From: Elmis aenea
Taxonomy: Eukaryota; Arthropoda; Insecta; Coleoptera; Elmidae
Direction of reading: 5' to 3'
NCBI GenBank assembly: GCA_947652605.1
Contig: OX393577.1
Location: forward strand, 4,836,868-4,900,867
Length of the DNA: 64,000 bases
Position numbers and translations under genes: made by a program. Below are positions 46,701-58,366 of this stretch, piece by piece. Positions within the stretch are counted from its first letter, which is position 1. Every line of letters starts with the position of its first letter. The notes beneath the pieces are model-generated. The model searched no databases. It was not told the DNA's origin and worked only from the letters and a program-made list of their open reading frames with translations.

Positions 46701-49591
46701 GAAATGTTTGAACGAGTTTAAATTGGTATCGTAGTTCTTGTTAGTAACGACATCAAACGTTTGTTGCTCTTGGAGCGACTCAAAACGGCTCCATTCAGTG
46801 GTGGTCTCAAAAGTTCTATTAATTTCGTCGTAAACTTCTGGCGTTTGTGACATAATCAAGATGTAGTTGTCATAGGTGATTGTGACGAAAGTACAGTAAG
46901 TTATGGTAACGACTGTGTTTGCGACGGGAATTTGAAGACACGTTTCGACGACCGAGAAGCTATCCCCGGGACCTATAATTTTTGATACGTTGGCGTTAGA
47001 AATTATGTGACAATAGCCGTGCTGAATTATATACATCTGCGTTGCTAATTCTCCAGTTGCAGTAACCGTTGTTCTTGGAGGAAGAAGCTCAACTCGTACT
47101 TCCTCGACTGCGTTTGATATGACTTCCTTGGGTAAATCTTTAAACAACGGTATGCTATTGACAAGATGTTTGTAACTTTCGTACTGGATAATTTTGTGAA
47201 GAGCCTTCGGTATTTCGATATCGTGCGTGGTCTTGTCAAACAAAGACATACCACGATCGTAAAGGACTTGCGAACGTATGTAATACAGCACCTTTTGCTG
47301 AAAATTCTTGTTCAAATTCAGGTCCGTCATTATATTTTGGATGTTCGTTACAGATCTATATAAGGTCAACGAGTCGTAGCGGCTTGAGTACTGCGAAGCG
47401 GTAGATTCCGCTAAGAAAAACAGATAAAATAGCACGGCCAAAAAATGTAGCAAGATAAAAGCAGGATACAGCGAGGCATATTCGCCTTGCGCGTTCACCT
47501 CATAAGGAACCCCAAAAAATGTCTGAACCACTACATATACAAATACAACAATTACTTCCATGGTGCCTCCACTTTTTAGGTTTTTCGCGAAAACGACATA
47601 ACGATTATCCTCTTCGCAAACATTCCCAAAACAAATTGTAGCGTACATCAACGTGGCATACACGTAGCCGGTGATAAACAGATACAGTATGAACTGAATA
47701 CAATTGTTTTTAAAGCTAAACAAAACGGAGGTTTTCATGGAAAAAAATATCCAAACCTTGTTTAATTTTATGAAGCGATTCAGTTGCATTAAAGCAAAAT
47801 CGTAGGATGCTAACTCTCCCACAACAAACCAGGCTAACAGTTCAATGGGGCACGCAGCTATTATCGACAAAATCAAATCGGATCTTGAGATTTTGTACAT
47901 GGTGATTGATTCTATGTCCATTAGTATTTCCTCTGGGGTTTGTACGGCGGTACTCATAGATATATAAATGTCCAAACACCATATTAACGTAATAAAGTAT
48001 ATGAAGAAAGTGTACCAAGCAGGTATCTTGGGAGAAAAAATCACACAGTACGGATAAAAGACGACGAGGATTAAGGTTAGAAAGACAATGATTCTATCCC
48101 ATAATTTAACGATAATCGATAATGGCTGTAAAATGCACGGACAGCTCGTTTTTAAAAACACTATGTCCGAGGCGAGATTTGCTTTCTCAGGAAGGGTAAG
48201 CATGCTCAAATATTTAGCGCAAAATACAAATTTCTTAAACAGCGCTGATGTAATGCGATCCTTCTCGTTTTGATGCTGTGTGACCAAAGTTGCACTTTCG
48301 TCATTTTGCATCATTAACCTGCGCAGAGTCGATTTTATCCATTTCAAAGTCAACACGCCTATTTTATAGGAAATATTGTAGATTCTAGCCTGATAATTGG
48401 CGACTTTCACGTACTCCTTAGCATTGTCACATCTTTTTGTGATTATTGTACGCAGGTTTGCGAACTCATTGGGATACATTTTACGTGAATTGATGAAATC
48501 TCTTCTCTCCAAGAGGTGTATTTGGCAGTAAGACTGGCACGTAACGATGCAAGAGGATGGATAGCTAACGAAAAGCGAAGTTTCGCCTATGCAGGTGCCT
48601 GCTGAAAACGAAAGGATCGGTGTTTCTCCGTCCTCTTCCGACAAAACTTGCAAAATGCCGCTTACGATGTATATCATTCGCGATTTGAATTTATCCTGCA
48701 TGTAAATTACTTCCCCCGGGATCATAAACTGCTGCTTCATGAAAGTCGATATGTATCTAAGGAAGTGTACTTCTTGGTTGTAAAATAATTGTGAGTGTTT
48801 GAGGGCGTCCCATGATATATCCAAACAAATTTCTTTGTACATGATTTCTGGGATTATGGAAAAGTTCTTTTTTGTCATAGTTATGCCGTTTCGGTTTTCC
48901 CAGTAAAAGTAGTAGAAAGTATCACAAGTTGAAGATAAAAGCGCGTCGTGGATTTGGTTGTCTTTCAGTGTTTTCTTGGTTTGCTCCATTTTATGTAAGA
49001 ATAATTGGCGACTTCTGATACTTTTTATCTTGGCTCGTAAAAAAGATCCAGTGACTGGCCCGCGTATGTGAAGGAACACCACTAAGTTCACAATTATGGA
49101 CGTCGTGTAGGAGTAAATATTGCTTGATGCTATTGGCAAACCTTTCGTTGAGATATATCCACTTGCAATGTATAGTGCTCTCATGAAATGACCGTGCTCG
49201 TCAAAACGACAATGCACTGCACTGTTGCACCACATGATATAATGAAGGCAACAAAACGTCACCAGGGCTAACGTGTAGAAAACAATAAATTCGAACAATG
49301 CTACTAGTCTAGGCATCAGTCCAACAGATTTGTTTAGGCGCGCGATGGCCTGGAGGATTCTTCCTACCCGAAGAATGTAGCGTAATCTCAGAGCATAAAG
49401 TACTTTCATGTTCCTACTTGCAATGACGTAGTATAGTGCATCCAGCGGTATCAATGAAATGGCTTCCAAAGTTAATAAAATTGAATTTCTTTCTTCGTAC
49501 ACGGGCTTCATATCTACCCAATTTATGTTTTTGTACAAAGTCATACACACAACATCTATTAGGTAGATTACATCCATGAAATATATAGGGC
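43731..49591 (-). CDS. Four-repeat CNG/HCN-like channel, exon 2, copy B
   Basis: The second copy is intact over the same 1952 codons. Domain order and positions are as in copy A. By eye about 22 residues of exon 2 differ. In full-length numbering they include Asn206Ser, Ala234Gly and Phe248Ser in the S5-pore-S6 region of repeat 1, Met749Val and Thr752Ala in the repeat 2 S5-pore linker, and Leu1900Arg and His1911Tyr near the last CNBD. None adds a stop or restores a GYG filter. A roughly equal number of silent changes means the frame has been kept under some constraint or that the copies are very young. The acceptor TTTGATTGTAG/GC has a T-to-G change in the polypyrimidine end that keeps AG. 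The stop is at 43731 and AATAAA follows 9 nt later. Confidence 0.9.
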
Positions 49592-50833
49592 CTACAATCA
49601 AAATAATGTATTATTGACGAAGAATTTTTTGAAAGGAATGTGTTTCTTAAACATTTTGATAAATATGCCTTCGATATAATTCCAAAATCGTTTTAGATTT
49701 AGGAACTTAATTTTGAATTAGATTTATGTTGTTTTGTTTGCTTGAAGGTTCACTCAGAGGCGTAGACTAGAGGGACGATGGGTCACATTCTTCACTACAC
49801 CTCTGGTTCTAGTCAAGGCCGTCGACAGACTAGTTCGGGTCCTGAGGCAAACAATTGATTATCGCGGAGGCAGGGGGATTAGGGAAGTGAGAACCCCCCT
49901 CATAGGGTTGAAATACTTTAGTAAAGGACCGGAGAGCTGTAAATTTTGTGTTCAAAAACTAAAAAAAGTGGCTTCTCGGCTCTTTTTACGTTTGTTAAGT
50001 CCCCCCATGAAAGCATCCTGCTGCTTAAAAAACAAAAACAAAAAGAGACTAATGACCTAAATTATTAGTATATTAACTAGTTAACAAAAATGTTTGGCTT
50101 ATATTGCAAGATAAACACTAAAACTTTTCTTTATATGAATTTTCCTCATTTTATATTTCACACGCCATAAAATGTCTTAGTATTTAATTTTGTCGTAGTC
50201 AGAATCGGATTCGGAGTCGGAGTCGAATCTTTTTTACCGACTCCGCAGCTCTGCATAATAATGCTTCTATTCTACGATAATACACCTCTAAACTCTACTC
50301 ACTTCGCTACTAACGCATGCAACGTTAAACACAAGACGCAAATTTTTACACTGAAATTTAAAAATTTTCACTTTTTTTTAACGGTAAGATGTGTGCTGCG
50401 CTACAGGCCCGCGTCTAGCTCTTTTGGCGTCCTTGGGCACTAATATATTTCGTCCCCAATATTTCAATTTTTATAACGTTGATACAAGGGTAAAGGTACA
50501 GTTAAAGTAAGGTATCATCCACAATTGAAAAATAATTTTAAAAAGTATTTGATGATTTAAAAAAAAAACTATTTTGCAACATGAACAGGTACAAGCTGAG
50601 TCCTTTCGACGCGTCGGTGACGTCGTGCACCGCACTAGTTTGCCCTTAAGCACGACGCGGGCCTGTTGCGATCCAACACAACGCTTATCAGGAACCATTG
50701 TTAAACAATAAACACATATTTAAAAACTTACGGCGCCCTGAGGCAGGCTGCCTCAATATTGTCGACGGCCCTGGCCAGTTGAGTGTAAATAAGAAGTTTT
50801 ACTTTGCTATTTAAGTCTGAAAACTTTAACTTA
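49592..50833 (-). other. Phase-1 intron of channel gene copy B (1242 nt)
   Basis: Donor GTAAGT at 50829-50834 and acceptor TTGTAG at 49592, same phase as copy A. It is shorter than intron A because it lacks the 405-bp MITE block (insertion point after 50785) and 223 bp between AAAACTTTT and CTTTATATGAA (near 50128). Confidence 0.85.
49815..50771. mobile_element. DNA-transposon-like insertion within intron, copy B
   Basis: Counterpart of 39496-40676, with the same AAGGCCGTCGACA-type ends and CCTGAGGCA blocks. Its interior carries the 223-bp deletion, which removes one of the two GAGTCGGAGTCG-type inverted blocks. Confidence 0.6.
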
Positions 50834-50834
50834 C

Positions 50835-51084
50835 TCATTAATGTTGGTGCATACTCCACAGGAATATTTTTACTATCGCTTGAGAAGGCATATGCGGCAT
50901 CTACCATAACGAATATGTATGTGACATAAGCACCAAGTATAACCGTCACGATAAACAGTGTTTGAAATTGTACCATCAATATATATTTCAATCCAAAATG
51001 TTGCGAGATCCTATCTTGGTCAGGAACGTCTGAATTTGGGTGCTGGGGTCCAGCATCATCTTCGTCAGTTTTAATTGATTCCAT
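50835..51084 (-). CDS. Four-repeat CNG/HCN-like channel, exon 1, copy B
   Basis: Same as copy A exon 1: 83 codons plus one base from ATG 51084 to the donor at 50834. It encodes the acidic N-terminus and helix S1. The sole residue change is Val61 for Leu. The unspliced frame runs on to 50728 and would add an unrelated tail (ARAVDNIEAACLRAP) from the transposon-like intron sequence. The strong GTAAGT donor and the frame match with exon 2 argue against that reading. Confidence 0.85.
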
Positions 51085-51142
51085 TTTCAATTAATGTGAT
51101 TTGTCATTGACGTTTGTTTGTTACATAATGTATTTATCTAAG

Positions 51143-51155
51143 GTTGCTTAGAAGC
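51143..51155 (-). promoter_or_regulatory. Candidate X-box (RFX site), copy B promoter
   Basis: Identical 13-mer GCTTCTAAGCAAC (gene sense) at the same 59-bp distance from the start codon as in copy A. Identity between recent duplicates adds no independent support. Confidence 0.25.
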
Positions 51156-51309
51156 GTTTTTTTAAATATATTTTTTGTTATTGTCGTATAAAGGCTAGCG
51201 CACATTACTGCCAAAGCGGGTCGCATCGCATTAAAATGTGGAGTAATGTTTTCCTTGCATTTTTTGATCGACATTGCTTGTGAGTACACGTTTTGATAGT
51301 TCCGTATCT

Positions 51310-51516
51310 ATGGATGAAGTGGAGCTATGTGTATTGCTTTATAGTTGCTGCTCTATTTGTTACGCCAAATTCGTGAAACTGTTTGATGCAAACATTTATT
51401 ACAAAACCAAAAACATGCTTCCACAAAATTTTGGAAAGCGTTCCTACACAATAGTACATCCTCTCTTTGTCCGTGTCATTCTATCATCTCATCGCCACTA
51501 TTACCATATTTTCTAA
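51310..51516 (+). CDS. Unrecognised short ORF divergent from the channel gene, copy B
   Basis: Counterpart of 41619-41825, 68 aa with two substitutions. No domain recognised. Same doubts apply: it may be part of an old Harbinger-like insertion or a chance frame. Confidence 0.25.
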   Translation: MDEVELCVLLYSCCSICYAKFVKLFDANIYYKTKNMLPQNFGKRSYTIVHPLFVRVILSSHRHYYHIF

Positions 51517-51743
51517 ATCCTCTTCCGCTTGTTTTATGTTTGCCCTCTTAGAAAGTTTAGAATAATTTATGTGGATTTATGTGAGCCATCACCACAGTGT
51601 TCAGAAGTTGGTTCAGGAATTGATGAAGTGATTAGTTTAGAGTGTTGGATTAACAGGTTATTTTATAGTATTTAAACATTCGCACTGTAACCGTAAAATA
51701 CATTTTTGAGGTTAAGTTTTGGCACGTGTTTTCAATTTTAAAA

Positions 51744-51923
51744 ATGAGTGAACCCGAAAGCATTAGCATGTCGGTTGATGATGTAATAGCCAATGCAGTA
51801 AAAGCTATGATAGTTAGTGAGAACGCTAGAATGAAATTTAAAAAAAAATGGCGGCTTTTATACCAAATTTCGATTGAAGTCCTGAGTCGGACATCGATAT
51901 GTGGTTTAGTCAGATATCAATAG
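51744..51923 (+). CDS. Unrecognised short ORF MSEPESIS..., copy B
   Basis: 59 codons from ATG 51744. The first 32 (acidic, then VDDVIANAVKAMIVSENARMKF) match copy A. The remaining KKKWRLLYQISIEV part is frameshifted in A by a poly-A length change. I do not recognise it, and no downstream exon is evident. A chance frame in duplicated noncoding DNA is quite possible. Confidence 0.25.
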   Translation: MSEPESISMSVDDVIANAVKAMIVSENARMKFKKKWRLLYQISIEVLSRTSICGLVRYQ

Positions 51924-52370
51924 TGAAAAACACTTATCAAGTGGAAGGAAGATATTGCCATGCTCCTAGTTGTTGTTGGAAAACTTTCAGATAGTCTTGA
52001 AGTATTACACTTATGGCATGAAATTGTCGGCCAAATACAGATTTGTTAGAAAATTATGCTTGGTTTTCTGTAATTTTTTTATATTTTTAGTTTGAATAGT
52101 TAAACCATTTATACAGCCTTATTGGACTATTATTGGATATTAACATTTCTAAACCATAAAAACATATGAAGGAGATTTATGCATATATAACATTGTACCA
52201 ATCAAGGTGAATAATATTGGTTGAATATTTTTTTAATTGTGTATAGTATACATTTCACCAATATCGATACGGTATATTAATCTAATATTATTTAATAATA
52301 CAGATCGTTTGTTAAAAAATGTTATAGGATTAATATTAATTAAAAATATTTCACCAATATTAAAAAATGT

Positions 52371-53870
52371 TGACATCTCTATATTTTCCCAGTATTGTAT
52401 GTCAATTTTTAGCCAATGTTCGCCCAATATTTTGTGCTACTGGGGTAGCTTAATTCTTAACCCGGCGCCTTCACCAGAATTTTTAACTCTGAGGGCAGAA
52501 TAATGTATATTTATATTTTCTGGTCTGACAATAGCCATATGTTATTGCACAACGTATATTTACGGGTTTGACAGTGGACGGGTTATCAAGTTCTAAATAT
52601 GTATGGTCGTAGCTTCTTGAACGATAATTCGATTGATTTCTTTTGTACATATTCACATTTTTTATATTGCAATTACTCAGCGGGTCTTTGAATTCTGCAA
52701 ATACATATTGTAAAAGCGATTTCCCATCTAGCTGCATAATTATGGTAACGAATCACGAGTAGACGGCTGCTCTGTCACAAAATTCATAGCGGAAATTACT
52801 TTGCGGAAGGAGGTGGCAGACGTCTCCTTGATGACGCAAGGATGCAAACGTGCCAACCAGATTCTTTCGTTTAGCTGAAAATTATGTCACTTGTATGAAT
52901 AAAATGTTTTATTTATGACATTGTGTTGCTGTACGCAGCTGAAAATCTTTCAAATATGCCACATTTTAGTAACATCTTGTTATTTGTTATTTATTAACCC
53001 ACGACGGAAACCTAAAATAACAATACAGTAATATGGATCTCAGTAATGATAGAATAATGCGGCTGTCCTCAAAAGTTGAACGGTACCAGTGTAATCACAT
53101 TAATAAAAAAGAAAAATATACAGTCTGTTCTACAAAAAGGGCACAAGACTATAGCGATTTCAATTATGATTTAACCATCAACAAACCTTATACAGGGTGT
53201 TTCTTAAGTATTGCCAAAAAAATCGGGAGGTGCTTCCTTATCAAAAATTAAGGAGGGTCTTTCATATAAAATTATTATCTTAGACGTCTCCTTTCGGAGT
53301 TACACTCCCAAAGGGGAGCACGTAAAGACCATTAAAAAGCTTATGAATGTTTGCCAGAAAAATATGCAAGGCTATTGGAATAATTTTAAAACTTTGACGA
53401 GTTGTAAAACATTGTTTTATGCAATTTTTAAACAAGCGGTAGAATTACGTTTTTATTTTATTTCTCAAATTTGAATAAACGTGGGAGAATAATAGTTGGT
53501 AGATGTTTTATCCTTCTTAAAAGGTTTTCCGTAGTAATAGTTTCAATCATCTCCCACCTTCACAGGATGCTAAAAAGTGTGACACCTGTGGGTTTTTGAT
53601 CAGAACTTTTTGGTGGGTTCAAATTTTGCAATTAATTTTTTTTTTTTAAAGCTTGATCTCTTTAGGAACTTTGTTTATTATTTAGTTTTTCGCGTAAAAC
53701 GTACCGTTTTGAGTAAAAAATAAAATAAATAAACATAAACCATTAACTTAATATTCCAATAAAATTCGATTCATTTTGGTGGTTACCATGGTTTGTTTAT
53801 GTTCATATAGGGTAGAATTGACGGGCGTTTTAGCGTTGTCTCCGCGTAAACGTTAAAATGAATTACACCC
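52371..53870. other. 1.5 kb present only in unit B
   Basis: Absent at the matching point of unit A (between 42678 and 42679). A GT at both edges suggests deletion from A by microhomology. It includes a piggyBac-like MITE (52461-52582), a segment starting ACAGGGTGTTTCTTAAG (53192) that looks like a transposon end, and the left arm of the foldback centred near 53845. Its open frames have no recognisable domain. Confidence 0.7.
52461..52582. mobile_element. piggyBac-like MITE, copy 3
   Basis: Starts CCCGGCGCCTTCACCAG after TTAA (52457-52460) and ends GTGGACGGG before TTAT, a one-base change from TTAA. In inverse orientation it matches 28415-28532, sharing AACGTATATTTACGGGTTTG and TTAACTCTGAG-like blocks. 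Confidence 0.7.
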
Positions 53871-54035
53871 GTCAATTCTACCCAATATGAACATAAACAA
53901 ACCATAGCAACCACCAAAATGAATCCTTTTATTTTGGAATATTTGATGGTTCATCTAACTTATTTTATTTTTTCTCAAAAACGGCAAGTTTTACGAGAAA
54001 AACTAAGGAATAAACAAAGTTTTTTACTAAATTGG
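53650..54035. repeat. Foldback element at the 5' side of unit B
   Basis: The left arm (about 53660-53868) and right arm (about 53869-54030) are inverted copies. Shared landmarks are ATTCATTTTGGTGG with CCACCAAAATGAAT, CATGGTTTGTTTATGTTCAT, and GTAGAATTGACGGG with CCCGTCAATTCTAC. The open frame MNPFILEYLMVHLTYFIF... (53919-54194) lies on the right arm and beyond; I regard it as repeat sequence. Confidence 0.8.
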
Positions 54036-54430
54036 ACAGTCTTAGCTACAACTTGGCGAAAAAAAATCTGTTTTAAACACTTTCATTTATTTGTTGTGAC
54101 GTTACCGATATTTTTTTTTAAATTGGTTGGTATAATTTTTGTGGTGTATTCTTGTAGAGGATTTATAGTACTTTTCAACGGTCTAGACTTTTAGTAGGGT
54201 TATACTATGAAATGTTTGCAAAAATGCAAAAAACTAGTTGAGCTAGAAGACCATTAATCAAAACTTCTGTTAAAATAACTCATGAACAAGCAACCTAAAA
54301 AACACTTGCTTAACTGTAAGTCAGTGGAATCTGAATAACTATTACTAATGGGGACACAGCTATTGGATAATTAACCACAACGATAAAAAAAATTGGAATA
54401 AAGAAATTGCTCAAACTGTGAGCCATTGTT

Positions 54431-55400
54431 TTCTATACATAACTGGCATGGTATTTGCGAATATCTGCGCTAGCCGGTCTAAAAACGACAAAAACTAGTT
54501 TGAGCTAGCAGGTTGTTAAATCCGATAACGTTTTTAAATATTACCAATGAAACCCGGATGTAAATAATTATTTATAATTGACAATTACCTAGTTTACAGG
54601 CAAATTAAAAAATCGCGTTTTAACTTTTACATAGGCGCTAGGACTTACACATTCTGACGCCTTTAAATTAACCAACTTAAAAATTAATCAAAAAGACACC
54701 TCGGGCAACTTTTAACGAGAGTAAAGTCATTTTACAAATTCACGTAGTAGGTTAAATTTGAGAAAATTAATGCATTTAAGACGAATTTAAAGTGGCTCTT
54801 GACGGAGGCAGACCCCGAACTGCAACTTTAATAAGATCTGTTTAAACTTTGTTATGTGCCAAGTCGTTCAACAACAATTTTCACTTCGTTCTGTTTAAAT
54901 TCGCCTGATGTTAAAATACAATTTTAATAGAACAGTAGTAGTTAGGTGGCTGTGCTTGTTTTTCTTGCGGAAAGCTTAAAAATTTGTTTACTTTGTTACA
55001 GCGATAAATAATATTGTGTTACATATAATTAAAAGGTAACACGAACCTCCCCAAACACCCTTAAATATCTACTTAGCCGCGGATGCATCATAAATTCTAA
55101 TTAGTTCTTGTTTAATATAGTTTATCGTTCGGAATACAAATGCGACCGCATCTTACCATTGTATGATATTACACAAATTTAGGTTTAGTTTGTAAAATTT
55201 ACAAATCATGATACATAAAAAAAATAGTACCTATGAATTAAAATATTTTCGACGGTATTTACTGCTAAATGAAATGGTTGGGGGTAGTGATATAAAATTT
55301 ACCTGAATAACTTATTAATAGAATTAGTCTCAACATCTTCAGCTTAGGAATCTGTAAAAGAAATTGTCATTTAAATAAGCGTCAAACAAACCAATAAATA
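54431..55400. other. Noncoding DNA, nothing recognised
   Basis: AT-rich sequence outside the duplication with no supported gene or repeat. Confidence 0.4.
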
Positions 55401-55776
55401 ATATGCAATGTCTACTAATTACATTCTTTTTTTTAAATGTAGGGACTTTCTAGTTTTTAATAAAACGTGTAAACAGAATGTTATGCCAAATTCTTTAATT
55501 TACAATATTTTAGCCACAGTCTTTGGGGAAAATTTAGTAATTGTGTTCATATTATCTAAAAATTTTAAAAACACCCTAAATAATGAATTTCCAGCTATTT
55601 TAATTTGCTCAAAAAGGCCCAGAACAGGGTCCTGTTTCTCGAAACTTATAAGCCTTGTAATACAAGTCAGTAGCTTAGCTACACGTGTAGTTTCCATCCG
55701 TAGCTTAGCTACACGTGTGGTTCCCATGAAAACTACACATGTAGCTAAGCTACGGACTTGTATTAAAGCTGTATTA

Positions 55777-56010
55777 AGGCTCCCCCAGACAGACGCGTTA
55801 TACCGCTCGGTACGATACAATCGGTATGGGGATTACCCTTACAAGATGACCCAAAAAGAATCAAACTTATTTCGGACATACAAATTAAACCCCCTTGTCA
55901 TTGCTAAACAGGTATATCGCGCTCATCATTGGTGTGGGCGCTTCCATATGCAAAATCTTATTAAGATATCGTCCCGAATCGTACCGTATCGCGTCTGTCT
56001 GGGGGAGCCT
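55777..56010. mobile_element. Harbinger-like MITE with TTA target duplication
   Basis: The ends AGGCTCCCCCAGACAGACGC and their exact inverse (GCGTCTGTCTGGGGGAGCCT) are flanked by TTA on both sides (55774-55776, 56011-56013). A 3-bp TWA duplication is the hallmark of PIF/Harbinger insertions. 234 bp, noncoding, with near-perfect ends, so fairly young. Confidence 0.85.
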
Positions 56011-56013
56011 TTA

Positions 56014-56240
56014 CACTACACAATTTCTTGTACAATTTCTTGTACAATTTGCTGTCAAAAATTTTTATGCTAGATTGTACAGCTGTTGCCAAGTTACAAT
56101 GTCGTAAATTGACATACGCGAAGTGTCAGTTTACGACCTAAGACGTGTTGTAACTTCGCAACAGCTGTACAATCTAGTATAAATTTTTTTGACAGCAAAT
56201 TGTACAAGAAATTGTACAAGAAATTGTGTAATGTAATACA
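56014..56240. repeat. Palindromic element, arms about 95 bp
   Basis: The left arm (ACAATTTCTTGTACAATTTC, TTGCTGTCAAAAATTTTTAT, TAGATTGTACAGCTGTTGC) is mirrored to the right, ending in GAAATTGTACAAGAAATTGT. The centre is near 56125. Confidence 0.85.
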
Positions 56241-56283
56241 GCCATTACAAGGCTTGTAAGTTTTGAGAAACAGGACCCTGTCT

Positions 56284-57829
56284 TCAAAAACATTACAAGT
56301 GTATAATAACATTGTACAATGTGATAATCAAGTTGAACGACAGAATTGAATATATCAGTACTTGGGTCTTATGTAGAAAATAATGTAAATCTAATTTTCA
56401 GGACAATTGCATTTGCATTGTTTAAAATGCTTTTGTAATAAGACAACGATCGTGCATTTAATGGTAATTTAAGGCGTATCAGTTAATTAAACTATAAACT
56501 TTGTAAAAGTAGATTCAGTAGAACTTGCTTGTTATTAATTTATAGTAAAAATGGACTACCATAAAGATAAAAGTTGGTTAAATATGCAAAAGTTACTCAT
56601 GATAATGTTAAACTAGTATGGTGCCCAGCCCCCTTATTCCGTAACTTTTAAACACCACGCGTTAGTGGTGACTTCCCAATTCGCGTAGTTGATATTCCGT
56701 TTCTACTGAGGACCAAAAATGAACCCTAACCGTAAATGCTAGACGTAATTCACGTGAAACCGGCTCGACAGCCGCGTTTAAGGCTAAAACCCTGTCATTT
56801 CGACTTGTTTACTGAATAACATTTAGTGACTAGGGGTTAATTTTTATATTTTAAGTAAATTTTTTTTGGAGTGTTGTATTTGTGTTGAATTAAAAAAGAA
56901 ACTATTCTTAACAATAATTAAGTGTGTTGGATATTAGTAAATTTAGGAACGAAGCGACGGAATAGCGCTTTGGTAAGTACAGTAAATCTTTTATTTTACA
57001 AATTGATATTAATTTTGTTACATTTTTAAATCCGTAATATTATATTGTGTTCATTCAACAAGTAAATAAATACCTCATGTAAACTAGTAATGTATATTAT
57101 TCGCATGACTGTATATTGGTATTTTTACATTCTTTCAGAATGATGGCCCATCTAACACATATTTTATGGTGGAACGAAGAAAAGAATAAACGCAACATTA
57201 AGAAATATGCAGACGTAACTTGCGAGATACACAAAATTATATCAAAATTAAGTTTTGTCATATTTTTGTGTATTATTCACCAATTTTAATTTCACAGTCC
57301 AGCTTAATATATAAATTACATTGTATATTTATTTGTAACGATAAAATACTTCAATGAATAAATGCAATCAACTAAACAAATAGAATTACTTTACCACATC
57401 ACTGGTCCAATTTAAAAAATACCTATCCAAAGTGCTGACCATTGAAACAAAATTAATTCAGTACACAAACTATAAGTTAAGAAAACTTTACAAAATCGTT
57501 GTGTAATACTCCTATAAAAATAAGAACAAAACGTATCACAACTTAAAAAAAAAGCTACCATAAATTCTTTAACGTAAGACAGAGTGTACAAAGTTACATG
57601 GCGGTAATTTTTAAACAAATACGCGTTAAGCACATTTCACTTGTGAACGTGCGCAGTAGGATTTTCTGTACTAACTTTCCTAGAATAGTAGATACCCAAC
57701 TTTAACTTGGGTAAACCCGCCGTGAGTTACCACCGGTGGGTTAGAGCATCGCTTTTTGTAGAAGTGGGTCATATTAACAAGGTAGTAATGAACTTGCATT
57801 TCCGTTAAATCCAAAGTTACAGAATCCAG
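56284..57829. other. Noncoding DNA; one splice-like pair, no gene supported
   Basis: Contains a GTAAGTAC donor-like site at 56970 and a TTCTTTCAG acceptor-like site at about 57138, followed by a short MMAHLTHILWWNEEKN frame (57141-57287). Nothing upstream or downstream extends it into a recognisable protein. Confidence 0.35.
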
Positions 57830-58330
57830 CTGCAGGGCACATTAACATACCAGAGAACGAGAACGCAGATCGTCTAGCCGAAATCAGCATAGACACCTTT
57901 CTTCGGATCAGGACCCGCAGTTGGCACATCTTATGGAACAGCCAAGCAGTGTCTTAATGACATATTAATACAAGGGCATAATGCTCATTGGAAAAAAGTT
58001 GCAGTACAAGCCCATTGCAAGGCTATCCTGTCAATGGTCTCCAAAGAAAAGGCAGAAGGAATGCTCAGGATGAGCAGAGTAGCCACAGGACTCGTCACAG
58101 GACACTTTGGCTAAACAAACACTTCTACATAATTAGGCTCTCAGAGCATTTGCAGAAGATGTGGTGAAGAAGAAGAAACTCGTCTCAAATAATATGCCAG
58201 TGTAAAGGATTCACTCACTATCGGCGTAGACTTCTGGGGATGGAAGAAGCCAACCAACAAGAGTGAAGAAAAACACCCTTAAAGAAAATCCTGGAAATTC
58301 ATCAGAAGAAATCGACATAGGAAAAAACGC
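57830..58330 (+). pseudogene. RNase H and C-terminal tail of a non-LTR retrotransposon
   Basis: In broken frames the plus strand reads IPENENADRLAEISIDTF, the end of an RNase H domain with its N-A-D-x-L-A signature. Then come a VATGLVTGHFG-type segment, a degraded cysteine region, and CKGFTHYRRRLLGMEEANQ. The same tail is better preserved at 60384-60629. This order is that of Jockey/R1/I-type elements with RNase H. Stops and small deletions show it is dead. Confidence 0.8.
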
Positions 58331-58366
58331 CAAGGTAGCCCCTATATTTTCCAAAGCATCTCAAAA

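Larger units (their letters stand above)
43241..54430. repeat. Tandem segmental duplication, unit B
   Basis: About 11.2 kb, same order and orientation as unit A. It is longer because of about 1.5 kb (52371-53870) absent from unit A, and shorter by a 405-bp insertion and a 223-bp intron block that only unit A has. Homology starts at CATTTTACGCTGAATTTGC and ends at GAGCCATTGTT. Confidence 0.93.
55621..56283. mobile_element. Outer TIR element hosting nested palindromes
   Basis: Inverted ends of about 45 bp: CAGGGTCCTGTTTCTCGAAA and AAGCCTTGTAATAC on the left, mirrored on the right at 56238-56283. Inside sit a small hairpin (about 55670-55765, GTAGCTTAGCTACACGTG motifs), a Harbinger-like MITE (55777-56010) and another palindrome (56014-56240). 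The two open frames across this region are by-products of the inverted repeats. Confidence 0.85.

Noticed and set aside
50728..50834. Extension of exon 1 of copy B into a 120-aa protein
   Set aside because: It reads through a perfect GTAAGT donor into transposon-like intron sequence, and copy A ends differently there.
55408..56073. 221-aa plus-strand ORF
   Set aside because: It crosses several nested inverted repeats and its repetitive peptide pattern (SLATRVV repeats) comes from palindromic DNA.
56960..57290. Possible two-exon host gene with GTAAGT donor and TTCTTTCAG acceptor
   Set aside because: The upstream exon has no sustained open frame and the downstream frame is only about 49 codons with no known domain.
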